A stretch of 64,000 nucleotides of DNA. Source: Lepidodermella squamata. Its lineage: Eukaryota; Gastrotricha. The stretch covers positions 310,001-374,000 of the forward strand of contig JBLDXI010000017.1 of NCBI GenBank assembly GCA_047495785.1. The letters run 5' to 3'. The translations under genes were made by a program, and so were the position numbers. Shown here one piece after another: positions 15,001 through 24,600 of the stretch; within the stretch, counting starts at the first letter, position 1, and every line of letters begins with the position of its first letter. The notes beneath the pieces are model-generated. The model ran no database searches. It saw only the letters and a program-made list of their open reading frames with translations, and had not been told where the DNA came from.

Positions 15001-16880
15001 TAGCGATAGGCGCTTTAGTTTGGCCGAATATTCCGCCTGGAAAATTGGAAAAATGAAGAAAATTCAGATTTTTCGAAATTTAGCAAACCAATGAGTAATC
15101 CGTAAATCAAACATGCCAGTGCGAACTTCATTTTTCCAGCAAAAATCGATGATATTTTACATTTTTGGTCTCAATTTTTTCAAAATTTAAAGACCCCATT
15201 TTGCGTGGATTTGTTTACAACCCTGTTTTTTTAAAAGTCGTGTAAGTGGGATAATCCGATTATCAACTCTGACCGTGTCCATCCCACTCTAGTTTTTTTG
15301 CCTTCATCGTTGGTGGGCATTTGGCTTCAGCCCAAAAGTTAACAAGTTCTGTTTCCTCTTTTGTGAATCATTAAGATGGATTAAGATTAAAAAATCAGAA
15401 ATTATTTATGAATATTTTTTGTGAGGAAACATATTTTTTATTTTTGTAATTTTTTCAGAATCTTTGTTGTCGATTGAAAGTCGCTACTCTTCCGCGCTCA
15501 AGTCGATGCAGTTCCGATCGTGGCAAATCGTGTCGACCAGCGGCGGTTCTAACCCGACCTTCGTCGCCAAAGTGCCGTACCACTTCATCGGAAACATGGC
15601 AAATTCCGGGTTCTCAAGCTCCGCCTCACGGGCACGGCGAATCGCTCAAGAAGCCGTTTCGCTGCGAAGTTCGCTACCCCTCTCGCTGTCAAGCTCAGTT
15701 TTTGTTGTAGTCGACGAAGCGCGGCTGGATGTGATCAAAGTCATGATAACGGGCCCGTCTGATACGCCGTATGCGAACGGGTGTTTCGAATTTGATGTAT
15801 CGCTGCCTGGCGACTACCCGGCCTCGCCTCCCCTCGTTCACCTGTGCACGACCGGCAACGGCCAGGTGCGCTTCAATCCGAACCTGTACAACGACGGCAA
15901 AGTGTGTCTGAGTGTTCTCAACACATGGCACGGCAGGCCGGAGGAAAAGTGGAACCCGCAAACTTCTAGTCTCCTTCAGGTGAGGGAAATTTAAATTTGA
16001 AAATTGAAAATTTCGAAAAATTCAATTTTTCAAAAGTTTGAACCTTGGATTTTCTCGAGCTTTTAAAAAAATATAATTGGTATTCTAGCTTGAATAATTT
16101 GTAATCGATTTATATTTCAGGTTTTGGTCTCAATTCAGTCGCTAATTTTGGTCTCGGAGCCGTACTTCAACGAACCAGGCTACGAAAGATCTCGCGGCTC
16201 AGCAGCGGCTCGCATCGCCTCGGCTGAATATTCGGCTGAAATCATGGCCCAGACCCTGAAATGGGCCGTCGTCGAACAACTGCGCCGGCCATCGCCTTGC
16301 TTCGCTGACGTCATCAAACGTCATTACGCCATAAAGGTAAAAATAAACTGAAAATTTTTAAATTTTGAGAACATTCGTGAAATTTCACCGATTTTTCTAA
16401 ATTTCGAATAATCGATTCTCATACCTATTTCTGGTGAATTTTTTTTATAAAATATTAAAAAATTATTAAACATATTTATTTCAATTTTTATTTTTCGGAA
16501 AATTCAATGTTAAACTTTATGAATAATTTTGAAATATTTTCTAGAAAAATGAAATGCTGGCTCAATGTGACCAATGGATCGATTTAGTCAAATCAATGGG
16601 CTCTGAAGCGTCGGGAAATTCGCCAAGCTCCACAATAACCACCTCTGGCACTGGCTCGGAGACTGTTGCCGTGAGCAGTATATTCCCGGCGCCGAGCAGC
16701 GGCCCGTCGACCGGGACAACGGACAATGTCGTGCTGATCGGGTCGTCTGGCCGCCGGTTCCAGCAAATGCTAGTCGCGCTGCGGCGGTCTGTCGATCAAG
16801 TTCGCGAAGAGCTGAAAAATCTCGACTCGCTCGTTAAATCGGGCGACGTCTTCGGCGGTGATAGCAATAAGCAGTCGTGA
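2..16880 (+). CDS. BIRC6: BIRC6/BRUCE-like giant E2/E3 ubiquitin ligase, 3' part (5' end outside window)
   Basis: The open frame enters from the left edge, so the BIR domain lies outside. Exons read by eye are 2-4094, 4387-6391, 8155-9166, 9508-12751, 15459-15979, 16121-16335 and 16545-16880, and every junction keeps phase. The identification rests on the C-terminal ubiquitin-conjugating domain in exons 15459-16335, with the active-site cysteine in [20 protein letters not shown] (Cys codon near 15904) followed by the [11 protein letters not shown] segment typical of BIRC6. Around 1840-2210 there is a discoidin-like beta-sandwich. At 3952-4470, across the first intron, lies a TAZ-type zinc finger with three complete HCCC sites. 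Long low-complexity Ser/Asn/Gln linkers separate the helical regions. Family knowledge: BIRC6 is a cytosolic anti-apoptotic hybrid E2/E3 that ubiquitinates caspases and their antagonists. The TAZ finger is not part of the architecture as I know it. Identity is near certain; individual linker exons are less sure. Confidence 0.95.
3952..4470 (+). other. TAZ-type zinc finger encoded across BIRC6 intron 4095-4386
   Basis: Joining the exon ending at 4094 to the one starting at 4387 gives a Cys/His array [29 protein letters not shown] and [14 protein letters not shown]. Its spacings are H-x3-C with C-x4-C, then H-x3-C-x5-C-x4-C, then H-x3-C-x5-C-x2-C. These match the three HCCC zinc sites of the TAZ1 domain of CBP/p300 (last site there C-x4-C-x2-C), including the LLHA start and the HW before the last site. 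In CBP/p300 this fold binds transactivation peptides. Its role in a BIRC6 homologue is unknown to me. Confidence 0.85.
6392..8154 (+). repeat. BIRC6 intron with diverged direct repeats
   Basis: This 1.76 kb intron holds no supported gene. Two diverged copies of a roughly 100-base unit lie at about 6990-7095 and 7265-7370. Both contain CTTCGCTGTA, an AGCGG step, GAGGTTTG and GCCTTGGC. A weaker third piece (CTTCGCTGTAC) lies near 7590. The unit looks like an old interspersed repeat, perhaps SINE-like, but I see no convincing tRNA head or A tail. Confidence 0.45.
12961..13486. mobile_element. Foldback/MITE-like inverted-repeat element in a BIRC6 intron
   Basis: Two arms of about 112 bases, 13057-13168 and 13363-13474, are near-perfect reverse complements. 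Shared blocks include ATAACGTGCCCGTATGCGAC, GGGCCGGCCAAGGTGTTGGC and TTCTCCGCC. A shorter outer terminal inverted repeat, TGTTGGGGCCCG, is at 12961 and 13475-13486. About 90 GC-rich bases separate outer and inner repeats on the left only. There is no transposase frame. The GC content is far above the surrounding AT-rich intron. It is best read as a non-autonomous foldback element; the superfamily is not clear. Confidence 0.75.
13524..14063 (-). CDS. Small secreted Ser-rich, probably GPI-anchored protein nested antisense in BIRC6 intron
   Basis: This is a single-exon frame of 179 residues on the opposite strand inside BIRC6 intron 12752-15458. It starts with [20 protein letters not shown], a clear signal peptide, and ends with a hydrophobic tail ([16 protein letters not shown]) typical of a GPI-attachment signal. 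The middle is rich in Ser, Gly and Asn and includes a run of about a dozen serines encoded by a GAA/GAT-type simple repeat (on the plus strand) near 13665-13692. The start is the ATG at 14063, because the upstream in-frame TTG would precede the signal peptide. A TATA box lies about 85 bases upstream. A paralogue follows at 14633-15131. I recognise no family; a surface or cuticle role is only a guess. Confidence 0.7.
   Translation of the reverse strand: MRILVLPVIFAIFAAGINAQTPAPSFLGFTLPSISIPGSGVGFNLNSLFASGLSGSSSSSASSSNLISRTSDLIASGTSNGVATGTNVASNVASNLIGQGIGIVSGLIAGASKTVNSTLNSASSSSSSSSSSSSKSTSSTGSSSSGSSYNSILASHGNVNHNQGLVIGLFLAIALILNR
14147..14155 (-). promoter_or_regulatory. TATA box of the nested antisense gene
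   Basis: The minus strand reads TATATAAAA here, 84 bases before the ATG at 14063, at a fitting distance for a short 5' untranslated region. This supports a separate promoter inside the BIRC6 intron. Confidence 0.5.
14633..15131 (-). CDS. Second nested antisense small secreted protein, paralogue of the 13524 gene
   Basis: Two exons, 15131-15089 and 15036-14633, join across a 52-base GT-AG intron in frame to give about 148 residues. The start [15 protein letters not shown] is a short signal peptide. The body alternates Gly, Ser, Thr and hydrophobic residues (for example [20 protein letters not shown]). The C-terminus ([13 protein letters not shown]) is hydrophobic and could be a GPI signal or membrane segment. 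Layout and body composition resemble the gene at 13524-14063, so the two look like a tandem pair inserted in the same BIRC6 intron and orientation. Function is unknown. Confidence 0.6.
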
Positions 16881-17130
16881 GAAAATGAAGAGGAAAAATC
16901 TGTCAATCAATTTTTTGCCGGAAAATTCGGAAATAAAAAACTTTATTATTAGTATGAAGACTGCAGTCGGTAACTACCTTTTAGTACTGTCTACTATCTG
17001 TATTATGGGAATGAAGAAACAGAAGCGTGCATCACGAGACGAAAATGTAATAATTCTATCTCTCGGATCTTTCTTTTTTGTCACAATGCGTTACTCAATA
17101 TCATAAAATGATCGGAATGAAAGAGGAACG

Positions 17131-17150
17131 AATAAAAAAAATTTCAATAA
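17131..17150 (+). terminator. Polyadenylation signals downstream of BIRC6
   Basis: Two AATAAA hexamers lie at 17131 and about 17146, some 250 bases after the BIRC6 stop codon. An earlier AATAAA-like copy is near 16930. Confidence 0.5.
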
Positions 17151-17310
17151 AATTGCTAAAATTTTAACTGGTTTTCTGCGTTTTTTTATGACGGGTTTGA
17201 CTTGCATAAAACCAGTTTTATTAGCAGGATGCACAGCTTCATGAGATTAACCATAACTATTACGGCTGCATTTTTTCGAATCACAGCCATTAATCGCCGC
17301 GATGAACTAT

Positions 17311-18092
17311 TTAGGTTGTAAAACAGTTCAGCAAAGTCACTTCAGCGGGGACATTTGAGCACGCGACACTTCAGCAGTCAATAGTTCGGTAGACGGCACT
17401 TCAGCAGGCGACAGGTCAGCAGTTGTTAGTTCAGCAGTCGCTATAGATTAGCAAACAGCATTTAAGCTTCAAGCAATCGACACTTCAGCAACTCTCACTT
17501 TAGCAGCTGTGTTGTTCAGCAAACGACTCTTCAGCATCTCAACAATATGACAGACGACAATTCAGCAGAAGACTTGATAGGCTTTTCAGCTTACAACATT
17601 TGCTCCAGTGTGAATTTGAGCCGCGCCGAGCTCAGAAGTGTTTTCAAGCAATCAGTTGGAAACTTAATGTTTTTATGGTGTTGACATGCATGGGAAAAAA
17701 CTCGTTCACCCGCCTTGTTTGGTGTGGTCATTGACCCGCTTTGATGTTGACATTGTCAACCGTGTCAACCCCTTGAAAAACCGTGATATAATCTGCGTTT
17801 TAGTATAACTTTTCAGCAAAAGACATTTTGTCAGAACAACACTTCAGCAGGTACAAAGACTCAAAGCTTTTTATTATATGGTTCACGATTTAAAATGTGG
17901 TTCTGCTGAACTGTCGTCGGCTCCACATGGTCTCTGCTGAACTCTACAATTTTCGAGAGCTATGTTTATACCAGGCGCTGCTCATTATTTATTTGCTCAT
18001 TTGACGCGTATGCAGAAATGACTTCTGCTCAAATAAATCCTTGCTCACAAGACTAAAATATCACCGCTGAACTGAACAGTCTTACAACCTAA
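17311..18092. mobile_element. Foldback element with TTCAGCA subterminal repeats
   Basis: The ends are inverted repeats, TTAGGTTGTAAAAC on the left and TTACAACCTAA on the right. The left 270 bases carry about a dozen degenerate units of the form GACACTTCAGCA, spaced roughly 20 bases apart. The right end carries the same motif inverted (TGCTGAACTG). There is no coding capacity. The element fills most of the gap between BIRC6 and the flavin monooxygenase. Related TTCAGCA tracts recur at 29335-29445 and 31380-32060. Confidence 0.7.
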
Positions 18093-18453
18093 TTGACGAC
18101 CATTGTCCTTTGACTTGGAGTTTTGGCTCCTTCTCTTGGGTGTGAAATTAGGCCTTGCACATCCATCATATTTTTTATAGAATTTTTGTGACTTTTTTGG
18201 CAGCGATTGTTACAGATCATTGTTACAAGCAAATTCATAATTCATATAAACAACCATGCCGGGAAGGATTTTTTGTATTTTCAGTCCTGAGTTGACACGT
18301 GCTTCATTCAGTTGTTTTTACTGGAGCAGCGAACATTTTCGCGGTTTTATCATTATTTTTTTCATAATTTTTAAGGTGACATTTTAAGTGGTTGTAATCC
18401 CGGTCATTCAATTTTTACGCGATTTTTAGGTAAATAAATATTTGAAAATAATA

Positions 18454-20209
18454 ATGGCCCCTAACGATAAGCCAAACCCAGCTCAAGTGAAGCCGACGAT
18501 TGCGGTAGTCGGCGCTGGGCCAGCTGGTCTCGCTGCTCTGTACACCCTGCAGAAGCACGGCGGTTTCACCGTCACCGCCTTCGAACGAGCCGCTGATCTC
18601 GGTGGCGAATGGTGCTCATCAGACGAAGCGGACCGCATCGAAAACGGCCATCCACTTCGCGGCAGCACCTACGCCGGTCTTCACATCAACGTAACGAAAT
18701 CAGTGTTCGCTATCCACGAAGATTTGCCATTCCCAGCCGACTGCCAGTCCTACCCAACGCGGGAAGAGGTCAATGCCTATTTCCTGAATATCGCGAAAAA
18801 TTACGATCTGCGCAAATACATCAGCTTTTCAACGGATGTTATCGACATCAAGCACGACCCGGCTGTTGACCAGCTGGTTTTTCGCGTGAAAAATCTGCGA
18901 AGCGGCGAGGTGACGATGCGAAATTTCGACTACGTCTACATGTGCGTTGGCCAGAATCGGTTGCCGAAAATTCCGACTGATGTTGATTTGACGAAATTCA
19001 CCGGAACCTATTTGCACTATCACGACTTGAAAGATCCGTCGCGGTTTTACGGCAAGCGCATTTTGGTTGTTGGCAATTCTTACGGCGCCATGGATATGGT
19101 GATTTACTACACGGATAAATGTCAGGGAAAATTGGTTCTTAGTTACCGCCACCAGATGCCGTTTTTTGCCAAAAGTTGCAAAGGTATTGAATTAAAAAAA
19201 AAATAAAAATGAATGTTAAATGTTAAAATTAAATTAACTGAAATTTACACAATTTTGGTCCATATTTTAGAACATATTTTTAGAACAAAATTCAACAACA
19301 ATAAAAAATGAATCAGTTGAAATAAAAAAAATTCAACCCATATTTTGGGACATTTTATTTTGAAATTACAACATTTCGAATTTAAAAACAAATTTTCAAT
19401 TTTCAATAAAAATTAAACCTTAAAATTTCAGGGATTAAATTAGCATTTAAAAACCCAATGACCCACTTTTTTTGGGATTTGGGACATTATATTTCGAAAT
19501 TTGAAAATGTTTCAAAATTTCAAGTACTTAAATTTTCCAAGCTTTATTTTAGCTTTTATTTGTTTCGTAATTTTATTTTATTTCAAATTCTCCAGACAAG
19601 GTTGACATTCGCCCGAAAATGGCCGAGGTGTCCGGAAACCAGGTCAAATTCGTCGATGGGTCGACGGCTGATGTTGACGTTATCGTTTTCGCGACCGGTT
19701 TCGATCATTTCCACCCATTGAGCGGCGATTTGGCCGTTGATTGCAACAAATCGAACCATTTATTCCCGCTTTACAAACACGTCGTGCACCCGGCTTGCCC
19801 TCGCATTTTTTTCATCGGCAAAGCTGACTTGCTTATCGAATCGCAAATGCGAATTGATGTCGAGTTTGGCATTGCGGTGATTGAAGGTAGGATCAAGCTG
19901 CCGAGTCGTGAGAAAATGTTGCGAGACATTGAGCGATTTTACGCGAGATGGGAGCCGCTTGTCCTGCGACAGGGCGAGTTCGATATGGGGCTGAATTTCC
20001 CGCCGATGGAGCTCGAAATGGAGCAAGCTACTGAAAAGGCAGCTATGGCTAATTGTCCACCGGTTCCGAAACGAGTCTATTACCTGTTGTATGAGACCTT
20101 GAGCAAAATGCGCGATGATGTGTATCGATTCAGAGACTACAAGGAGAAGCCGATCAGCAACAACGGCGAGGAGCCGGAAGATTTCAAATATCTGATTGCG
20201 CCGTGTTGA
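18454..20209 (+). CDS. Flavin-containing monooxygenase (FMO)
   Basis: Two exons, 18454-19183 and 19596-20209, are joined across a 412-base intron in frame, giving about 447 residues. An FAD-binding GxGxxG motif (VVGAGPAGLAALY) is followed by FERAADLGGEW. The FMO signature region (FTGTYLHYHDLKD) comes next, then a second nucleotide-binding glycine motif, VVGNSYGAMD, for NADPH. The FATGF-type motif is VIVFATGFDH at the start of exon 2. FMOs oxygenate soft nucleophiles such as amines and sulfides using NADPH and O2. The protein is shorter than vertebrate FMOs (about 530 residues) and lacks their hydrophobic C-terminal anchor, as in soluble invertebrate or yeast-type FMOs. The ATG at 18454 is preferred over upstream codons because it directly precedes the FAD domain. 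Confidence 0.93.
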
Positions 20210-20716
20210 AATTTTTTGAAATATGGCCATGGGATGGTAATTGGTTGATTTCAAATATGTGACGCGTTGTTCCAATGATTAGCGAAAATAAATATATTGT
20301 GAGGCAATTTTTCCAATTTTTGCGATTTCGGCCTTTTCTTTCCGAAGAATGTTTCCAGCAACTATTTTGGACCTACCTTTCTGCGCCATAGTTTGACCTA
20401 CTTTTGGAAACAGCATGGATGTCATCGTATAACTGTCTCTTACTTACAACGTGACAATGTTCTTCCCGCGTACCTATTCTTTCCTAGGCAGTGGGGGAGA
20501 GCATGGGCAAATATAATTTCAAAAGTTCCTTTGTTTCAGTTTTACATTTATTGTAAAAACATACAAAAGTTCCTTAGTTTCGATGATCAAGTGACGCTCT
20601 CACGCTTTCATGGGTTCATTAATATTTTTATTTTATTTATGCATTCGAAATAAATTCGACTCACAAGATCCAATTTAACCTGTTACGTAGACTGTCAAGT
20701 TAGAAGTAGAGTTAAA

Positions 20717-21486
20717 CTGGGTTCACGGACTCGCGATTTGTCGCGCGCGACAACTGAGTGGCGCGACAAATCAGGAGTCGCGCACTTTTTCACGGACTCG
20801 GCGGTGTCGCGCGTGTCGCGGGTGTCGCATCAGTGTTGCGCGCGATAAAACGCTAGGGTGTTCACGGACTCAACGACGCCACAGGCGCGCGAACAATAGG
20901 GCTGGACGGCCGGACAGCGGGCAACAGAAAGAACAATGAATTTTGTCCCATTCCTCCAAGATTTTGTCGCGTGTCGCGTCGCGAGGGGGAAAATCGCCTG
21001 TTTTGGGCGCGACATCGCGACAACGCGACAAGTTGGAGGGAAGTAGGCAATAATAATAATAATAATAAAACGCCCGCCCGCACAAGATCAAATGCCGATG
21101 ACACAAAACACAGGTTTATTCGAACTCCTTACTAGGTGTATAAACTTCAGTTTTATTAATTCGCGCGAGAACCCTATATTCATTCGATAAAGAATTATGC
21201 AGATTTTATTTCGGAACTAAAACCGCCGCGAAATTGTAAAATAGCCCTTTGACATCAGCGCACGCGGCCGAAAATGTTTAGAAAATTATTTGTAATTTTT
21301 CATGATTTCATTCCGCTTTTACCCGCAATTGCGCGACCGACGCTTGGGGGTCAGATGGAGCCCGGAGTTGAGCCACAACAACAGTTTGTCGCGCGCGACA
21401 GCATTTTCAAGCGTGACTATCTGTGTGTGTCGCGTCGCTGTTTTCGTGTGACACACCCGCGACAATCGCAGAGTTCGTGAACCTAG
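20717..21486. mobile_element. Foldback/MITE element with TGTCGCG repeats
   Basis: The terminal inverted repeats read CTGGGTTCACGGACTC on the left and, reverse-complemented, CTAGGTTCACGAACTC on the right. Both are followed inward by GCGATT(T)GTCGCG. Many TGTCGCG or CGCGACA units occur near both ends, and GTTCACGGACTC recurs internally (about 20780 and 20860). An (AAT)n tract is at 21050-21067. No transposase is present. It occupies most of the gap between the FMO and the NLR-like gene. Confidence 0.7.
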
Positions 21487-21692
21487 CTTCGAAAAGTAGA
21501 TAGAGATGGCAAGGGTGCTGAGGGGTAGTCAACAAGAGTCCAAAAAGTCCTGTAAAATGAATATATGGAGTTATTACGGAGTTTACCATATGACCCCACT
21601 CGCGAGTAGTCAGCATGTATTCCTGCCAACTTATTTGCAGACCGCATAGAGAATAGAGTTACCTATTCTCTATGGCAGACCGTTATCTACGC

Positions 21693-24600
21693 TCAACCCC
21701 AAGTGATTAATGCCATGGTTAATCTGCAAAGTTCTGCTAAGATCTCCCAAGATTCAAGACACTCGAAAATCTGGAACTGGAAAAGTCTATAAGGTACCAG
21801 TCCTGGTACCTTATAGACTTTTCCAGTTTCGGATTGCTTTTCTGCCAGGAATATAGCAACATCGACGTGGCCGTGTCCGAAGGGAATCCATAGCGGAGTT
21901 TCTCCTGTGTTTCCAGCCGTTGAAACTGTTTCGGGTGCCTTTTCTGCCAGGAATATAGCAACATCGGTGTGGCCGTTTCCGGTGGCAATTAAGAGCGGAG
22001 TTGTTCCTCTGTTATTAGCCAACGAAACTGTTTCGGGTGCCTTTTTTGCCAGGAATATAACAACATCGATATGGCCGCTTCCGGCGGCAATAAAGAGCGG
22101 AGTTTCTCCTGTGTTTCTTGCCGTTGAAACTGTTTCGGGTGCCTTTTCTGCCAGGAAACTAACAACATCGATGTGGCCGTTTTGAGCGGCAATAAAGAGC
22201 GGAGTTTCTCCTGTGTTTCTAGCCGTTGAAACTGTTTCGGGTGCCTTTTCTGCCAGGAAACGAACAACATCGATATGGCCGTTTTGGGCGGCAACCCATA
22301 GCGGAGTTGCTCCATTGTCTTCAGCCAACGAAACTGTTTCGGGTGCCTTGTCTGCCAGGAAACGAACAACATCGACGTGGCCGTTTAGTGCGGCAATCAA
22401 GAGCGGAGTTGCTCCATTGTATTCAGCCAACGAAACTGTTTCGGGTGCCTTGTCTGCCAGGAAACAAACAACATCGACGTGGCCGTTTTGAGCGGCAATC
22501 CATAGCGGAGTTGCTCCTCTGTCATTAGCCAACGAAACTGTTTCGGGTGCCTTTTTTGCCAGGAATATAACAACATCGATATGGCCGCTTCCGGTGGCAA
22601 TTAAGAGCGGAGTTTCTCCTCTGTTATTAGCCAACGAAACTGTTTCGGGTGCCTTTTTTGCCAGGAATATAACAACATCGATATGGCCGCCTCCGGCGGC
22701 AATAAAGAGCGGAGTTTCTCCTGTGTTTCTAGCCGTTGAAACTGTTTCGGGTGCCTTTTCTGCTAGGAAACTAACAACATCGATGTGGCCGTTTTGAGCG
22801 GCAATCCATAGCGGAGTGCTGTCGTCAATATTTACCGTCGAAGCTATCAGTGGCGATCTCTCGTATAAGAAAGCTACCATTGAAGTATCGTTCTGCAGCG
22901 CAGCTATTTCTGCAGCTTTTGTTGCCTCAGCCGGGTTGAATGTGGTATTGGAATTTGGCACGTCTCTCATTAAAACTGATTGGATGAAATGTGATGTTTC
23001 ATTGCTGCTCATCAGTAAATTTAATTGTTTTCTTGCCTTATATTTGTAGTAGTGCCCGTAAAAGAATTTGGTTACTTTCCGTCTTTCGTGCTGTAGCATA
23101 TATATTGGATCTTCGTCCCAAACTTGCATCAGAAACGCCAGATCGCTGTGTTCTGCCAAGCGATTGATGTATTCCCGATTTGCATGCTTCAACTTCAATA
23201 AAATCCATGCAGTCATTCGATATGAATGATGCGTCCCATAATTCTTATACCAATCGTTTTCTCTTCGACGGAAATTGTCTTCCCACTCCAAGCCGTAAAG
23301 GAAATGGATAAAAGACTTGCCCTCGCGTTCACTCGTAGATGTGCAAATTTCCAACAGCGCTTCGTTGCTCAAACTGTCTAGAATATCACGTAGCAATTGG
23401 CGATGAACTGCTTTATGTTTTTGACCAGCTTCGCCCTTGAAAAACTCAAAAAGCATCATCTCGGCCTTCGAAGCATTCCGCCTCTGAAGAACAAACAGCC
23501 GCACTTCATCATAAAGATCCGCGCCATGCGAACCTGTTATCTCAAATTCCCTCGCTGCTCGTCGGAAACCAGCCTCCCAAAGCAACTGATGCACGAAAGA
23601 GAGTTCGCGCTCTTGATCAGCAGTTCTGACAAGTGCCTGCTGATTAAAGACCTCGAGAACGTCTCTGACTTTTGTCAGTTTAGGTGCCAGTTGACGCCAC
23701 AGCATCGTTAAATATTCGACGGAAATCGGAAAGTTTGGCCTGAATAGCAAGTAAGCATAGAAGCAATGTCTATAATCGTCTCCTAGTCGGTCGAGAGAAA
23801 ACTGCAACAGGCTGTCAACGGTCTTCTCTTTAAACCGGCGATCACCGCCGTTGATGGACATATCGAAGTCGTTGGTCTTTTGCTTGATCAGATCTTCGTA
23901 TTTCTCGTCCCAATCATAATTCCCGAAACGGAAGCGACTAGCAACAAGAGACATGATGAGAGGCAAACCCTGGCATATTTTTGCGAGGTTAGCCAACTTT
24001 TTCTCGGCATCTACCTTGAATTTCTTCTTCAATTCAATTTCTTGGTCCAGATATCGTTCTATGTCTTTATTTTCAAGGCTATTAATCTCCACCAATTTAT
24101 AGATTTGCCCCTGTTGATTATTCAAAATCGGAGATGGGTCCCGTGTTATAATACAGCAAGACATCTCAGATTGCTCGTGCACGAAGTATCGGAGCAATTC
24201 AACGTTGAACATGTCATCGAGGACGACTAAAACGCGACGGCTGTATTTATCTCGGAAATACTCGCTTATATGAGATAATTCCGATCCCGAAAACTCTGCA
24301 GAGGCCTTCTTTGCAAGGGCTAAAAGACTTTCGCGGAAATCCTTCTTGTCAGATTCATCGAATGTTGTTCCTTGCCATTTGAAACACTCAAGCCATAATA
24401 CGACAGTTGAATTTTGTAGCCCTGTTATCATTGTCTCGCTACTCAGCAGTTTGGCCATTAACACTGATTTACCAACACCTGCCTCGCCAGATACAACCAG
24501 TACACCTAAAATAATATTTCGAACGGTTTTGAGAGACGAGCACTCCAAAAATGATAATGGAACAGCCAAGGACGCAATATTAAATGAGGACATGAATGAG

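Noticed and set aside
21840-22815. Regular tandem array resembling a CRISPR at first sight
   Set aside because: The unit is 99 bases without unique spacers and encodes ankyrin repeats in frame in an intron-containing animal gene.
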